Positions 31,189 through 33,646 of a DNA stretch of 33,646 nucleotides are shown in pieces. The stretch's first letter is position 1, and each line of letters starts with the position of its first letter. The stretch is from an uncultured Prevotella sp. (GTDB taxonomy: Bacteria; Bacteroidota; Bacteroidia; Bacteroidales; Bacteroidaceae): contig CAAGGA010000012.1 of the NCBI GenBank assembly GCA_900769275.1, positions 1 through 33,646 on the forward strand, written 5' to 3'. Both the position numbers and the translations under genes were made by a program. The notes under the pieces were generated by a model. That model was given only the letters and a program-made list of their open reading frames with translations, searched no databases and was not told the origin of the DNA.

Positions 31189-33019
31189 AAGCTATTCTTC
31201 TCTTTTGGAATTCTGCGGCACGGGCTTCCGAACCTGCCGAAAGCCTGCCGTTGATATATTGTTCCATCATCAGGGCACCGATGGGTACTCCGTAATCAGC
31301 TCCGAACCCTCCGTTCTCGACATATACGGCGATGGCTATCTTGGGGTTGTCCATAGGAGCGAAGCCCATAAATACGGAGTGGTCCTGCCCCCTGTTCTGC
31401 GCCGTTCCCGTCTTTCCGCATACGAGGTAGTCGGCACGGTTGGCGGCGCGGCACGTACCTTTGACGACAGAGGAGCGCATTCCCGCCACCACCCAGTCGT
31501 AAGCCCTGCGGTCCGCCTTGGTGTAATGGCGGCGTGTGAAGGCTGTATCGAGCGGTTCTCCCTTCACTTTCTTCACCACGTGCGGCGTGATATAGTAGCC
31601 CCTGTTGGCTATCGTGGCTCCGAGGTTGGCTATCTGCAGCGGTGTAAGGTTTACCTCGCCCTGCCCGATACTGATGGAGATGACGGTCAGTCCGTTCCAT
31701 GACCCCTTGTAGGCATTGTCGTAATAGTCTCCGTTGGGTATGAGTCCCCGTTTCTCTCCTGGCAAGTCGATGCCGAGCCTGTAACCGAATCCCATGCTGA
31801 CCATGTAATCACGCCATACGTTCATCGCATCATGCGGTGTACGGTATTTCTTTCTGTTGCCGATCATGTGGTACAGTCCCCAGCAGAAATATGCGTTGCA
31901 CGAGGTGGAGAGGGCATCTACTATAGCTGTGGGCGAACTATGTCCGTGACATCCCACGTGAAGTCCGCGGTATGAGAAGCCGTGGTAACAGGGGAAAGCC
32001 GTATGGGAGTTGATGATTCCCTCGGTCATATATGTCAATGCCTGCGAGGTCTTGAAGGTAGAGCCTGGCGGATACTGTCCCATTATGCTTCTGTTGAGCA
32101 GCGGTTTCCATACATTCTCCGAAAGCATCCTGTGATTCTTGCCTCTCTGCCTGCCTACCATCATGCGTGGGTCGTATGTGGGGGATGACACCATGCAGAG
32201 GACTTCGCCCGTAGCAGGTTCGATAGCCACGATGCTTCCTATCTTTCCTTCGAGCAGTCTCTCGCCGAGAGCCTGGAGATTGATGTCGATACTCAGCGTG
32301 AGGTCCTTTCCCGCCACCGGCTTCCTGTCATATCTTCCCTCCTGATACTTGCCCTTTATCCTTCCCCTTGCATCACGAAGGAGGATTTCCACGCCTTTCT
32401 CTCCCCTCAACTGCTTCTCGTAATAGCGTTCTATGCCGAGCTTTCCCGTGAAATCGCCGAGCTGGTAGTAGTCGTCGTTCTCTATGTCACTTGTAGAAAC
32501 CTCCGCCACATCGCCGAGAACGTGGGCGGCATACGGGTATTGATACTGCCGGATAGAGCGTCGCTGTATGTAGAAGCCGGGGAAACGGTACATTTTCTCC
32601 ATGAACACGGAGAATTCCTTTTCCGATAGCTGCGACATGAACAACTGCTGCGTAAAGTTGGAAAAGCCCGGATTCTTTGTCTTGTCCTTAATGTCTGCCA
32701 TCCTCTTCCTGAAATATTCCGGACTGATGCCGAGGGAATTGCAGAAGTCAAGGGTATCTATCCGTCCCCGTGCCTCGTTCATGATGACCATGATGTCGTA
32801 CGAGGGCTGGTTATAGACGAGGAGTTTCCCGTTCCTGTCCCTTATTACTCCGCGCGAGGGGTATTCCACCTTCTTGAGGAAAGCATTGGAATCAGCCGAC
32901 TTACGATAGTCGTCGCTCATTATCTGAAGCACGAAAAGCCGGACGATATAGACAAGGATGATGAGTGTCGCTATACCGCCTATGACGTAACGTCTGTATT
33001 CCAGATTGTTGTGAACCAT
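31169..33019 (-). CDS. mrdA: Penicillin-binding protein 2 (MrdA)
   Basis: Predicted 616-residue class B transpeptidase that cross-links peptidoglycan during elongation as partner of RodA. One N-terminal membrane helix (about 12-34) anchors it. The PBP dimerisation (pedestal) region runs from about 55 to 225, and the transpeptidase domain carries the active-site motif STFK with Ser320, SCN at 373-375 and KTG at 536-538. All three catalytic motifs are intact. Length matches PBP2 (600-650). It overlaps rodA by 20 nt and follows mreD by 19 nt, so the three form one operon transcribed towards lower coordinates. Some Bacteroidota label this gene pbp2. Confidence 0.96.
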   Translation of the reverse strand: MVHNNLEYRRYVIGGIATLIILVYIVRLFVLQIMSDDYRKSADSNAFLKKVEYPSRGVIRDRNGKLLVYNQPSYDIMVIMNEARGRIDTLDFCNSLGISPEYFRKRMADIKDKTKNPGFSNFTQQLFMSQLSEKEFSVFMEKMYRFPGFYIQRRSIRQYQYPYAAHVLGDVAEVSTSDIENDDYYQLGDFTGKLGIERYYEKQLRGEKGVEILLRDARGRIKGKYQEGRYDRKPVAGKDLTLSIDINLQALGERLLEGKIGSIVAIEPATGEVLCMVSSPTYDPRMMVGRQRGKNHRMLSENVWKPLLNRSIMGQYPPGSTFKTSQALTYMTEGIINSHTAFPCYHGFSYRGLHVGCHGHSSPTAIVDALSTSCNAYFCWGLYHMIGNRKKYRTPHDAMNVWRDYMVSMGFGYRLGIDLPGEKRGLIPNGDYYDNAYKGSWNGLTVISISIGQGEVNLTPLQIANLGATIANRGYYITPHVVKKVKGEPLDTAFTRRHYTKADRRAYDWVVAGMRSSVVKGTCRAANRADYLVCGKTGTAQNRGQDHSVFMGFAPMDNPKIAIAVYVENGGFGADYGVPIGALMMEQYINGRLSAGSEARAAEFQKRRIAYGSRNR

Positions 33020-33038
33020 AAGATAAGCAGGGGTGTGA

Positions 33039-33536
33039 CTATTTTCTTATCATCTCCAAGACGGTTATCAGCACCATAGTGAGCAGGTAACTGCCCATGA
33101 CAGATGACAGCCACTGTACCCAATTGAAGAAACTGAATGCTTCGAGCGAGAAGAATGCGAGGCAGAAAATCAGTACGAGGAAGAGGGAATAGGTGGAGAA
33201 CTTCATCCATCCCATGCTTGCCAGAGAGGGGGAGAAATGCTCTTCGTCCTCACGACCGAGGTAAAGTTCGAGGACGTAGGGCTGGACAAAGCCGACAAAC
33301 GTCAGCGATGCCGCCGCCAATCCCGGGGTATTGGAGAAGCAATCCACTGCGATACCGAGGCAAAAGCAGAGTATCAGCGAAGCCCATCGTGGGTAATGGC
33401 GCGGAAACAGCAGCGCAAAATAGACGTACAGCAATGGCGTGGCACAGTTGAACAGATGGATATTGCCAAGCACAAGTCCCTGCGCCAAAGCGAAAAGCAC
33501 GATAAGTCCGAGACGAAAGAGTATGTCGATGTTCAT
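33039..33536 (-). CDS. mreD: Rod-shape-determining protein MreD
   Basis: Predicted 165-residue integral membrane protein with about five hydrophobic helices (for example LIVLFALAQGLVLGN near the start and FLVLIFCLAFFSLEAFSFF). MreD stabilises the elongasome with MreC, RodA and PBP2. Sequence conservation in MreD is low, so the call rests on length (160-175), topology and its place immediately before mrdA and rodA. The start codon is embedded in the TTAATAGAACCCACCT repeat (33534-33593), so the leader is repeat-derived. mreC and mreB would be expected beyond the window end. Confidence 0.88.
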   Translation of the reverse strand: MNIDILFRLGLIVLFALAQGLVLGNIHLFNCATPLLYVYFALLFPRHYPRWASLILCFCLGIAVDCFSNTPGLAAASLTFVGFVQPYVLELYLGREDEEHFSPSLASMGWMKFSTYSLFLVLIFCLAFFSLEAFSFFNWVQWLSSVMGSYLLTMVLITVLEMIRK

Positions 33537-33593
33537 TTTAGGTGGGTTCTATTAATTACTTCCCTCTGGTCAGTGGGTCCAAAGGACAAGTCT
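33534..33593 (-). repeat. Copy d3 of the TTAATAGAACCCACCT repeat, including the mreD start codon
   Basis: On the minus strand GACTTGTCCTTTGGAC, CACTGACCAGAGGGAAGTAA and TTAATAGAACCCACCT run directly into AAAATG, the ATG being the mreD start. It matches the right three-quarters of the 88-bp element at 3342-3429 but lacks the TTAAGGTGGG end. Bases 33594-33646 are AT-rich without a recognisable gene. Confidence 0.75.
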
Positions 33594-33646
33594 CGCTTTG
33601 TTATATTTTGGATTTATTTTCGAGGACAAATTGTAAGTTGAAGAGG

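Noticed and set aside
30361..31254. Plus-strand 297-codon open frame
   Set aside because: Antisense to rodA, rich in His, Glu and Tyr as expected for the complement of membrane-protein codons.

Overview
The window looks like chromosomal DNA of a Bacteroidota species, most likely a Prevotella-type (Prevotellaceae) gut or rumen organism. The reasons are a SusC/SusD pair, secreted pectin-degrading enzymes, GldH and PorT homologues, and promoters of the Bacteroidota form TTTG, about 20 nt, then TAnnTTTG, together with near-absence of Shine-Dalgarno sequences. Genus-level placement is inference. No rRNA, tRNA, CRISPR array, phage or insertion-sequence transposase was found.

Layout. (1) 1-3007: repeats and a terminator-like hairpin, then tadA, pyrH and birA on the minus strand, diverging from a thioredoxin gene on plus. 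(2) 3008-3544: a 537-bp non-coding stretch packed with three different repeat families. (3) 3545-8120: two divergent pectin genes, a GH43-GH28 fusion protein and a PL11-type rhamnogalacturonan lyase, each with a consensus promoter in the 196-bp gap between them. (4) 8235-11163: holB, a RicT/PSP1-domain gene and gldH on plus, converging on porT (minus, 11178-11930). (5) 12206-12373: a 55-residue two-cluster ferredoxin with its own promoter and a strong terminator. (6) 12623-18155: a TolC / MacA-like / MacB-like efflux operon followed by a two-component system wrecked by an internal deletion. (7) 18474-21178: an M3-family lipoprotein peptidase and a decayed ATPase locus. (8) 21522-29606: a SusD-SusC pair and a large multidomain glycoside hydrolase, all minus. 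(9) 29719-33536: rodA, mrdA (PBP2) and mreD, the distal part of the rod-shape operon.

How the genes work together. The pectin enzymes and the SusCD/hydrolase cluster form a glycan-harvesting theme: surface capture and TonB-dependent import, with periplasmic or surface cleavage of rhamnogalacturonan-like and galacturonan/arabinan-like chains. TolC-MacA-MacB should form a tripartite efflux pump whose dedicated LytS/LytTR regulator appears dead. RodA, PBP2 and MreD drive lateral wall growth. TadA, PyrH, BirA, HolB and the thioredoxin are housekeeping genes.

The most unusual content is between genes. At least five distinct repeat families occupy the gaps: a 43-bp tandem triplication of the tadA 3' end; a GTTTTACG-rich structured element with a conserved core (four sites); a 188-bp element present twice, both times between convergent gene ends; an 88-bp element with perfect 10-bp terminal inverted repeats plus related copies near the start of the window and directly before mreD; and AACAACTA-type tandem tracts forming hairpins in the efflux operon. 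Also notable are a G8 tract in the susC signal-peptide codons, a promoter so close to the GH43-GH28 start that its mRNA should be nearly leaderless, and the histidine-kinase/LytTR deletion whose junction reads in both parental frames.
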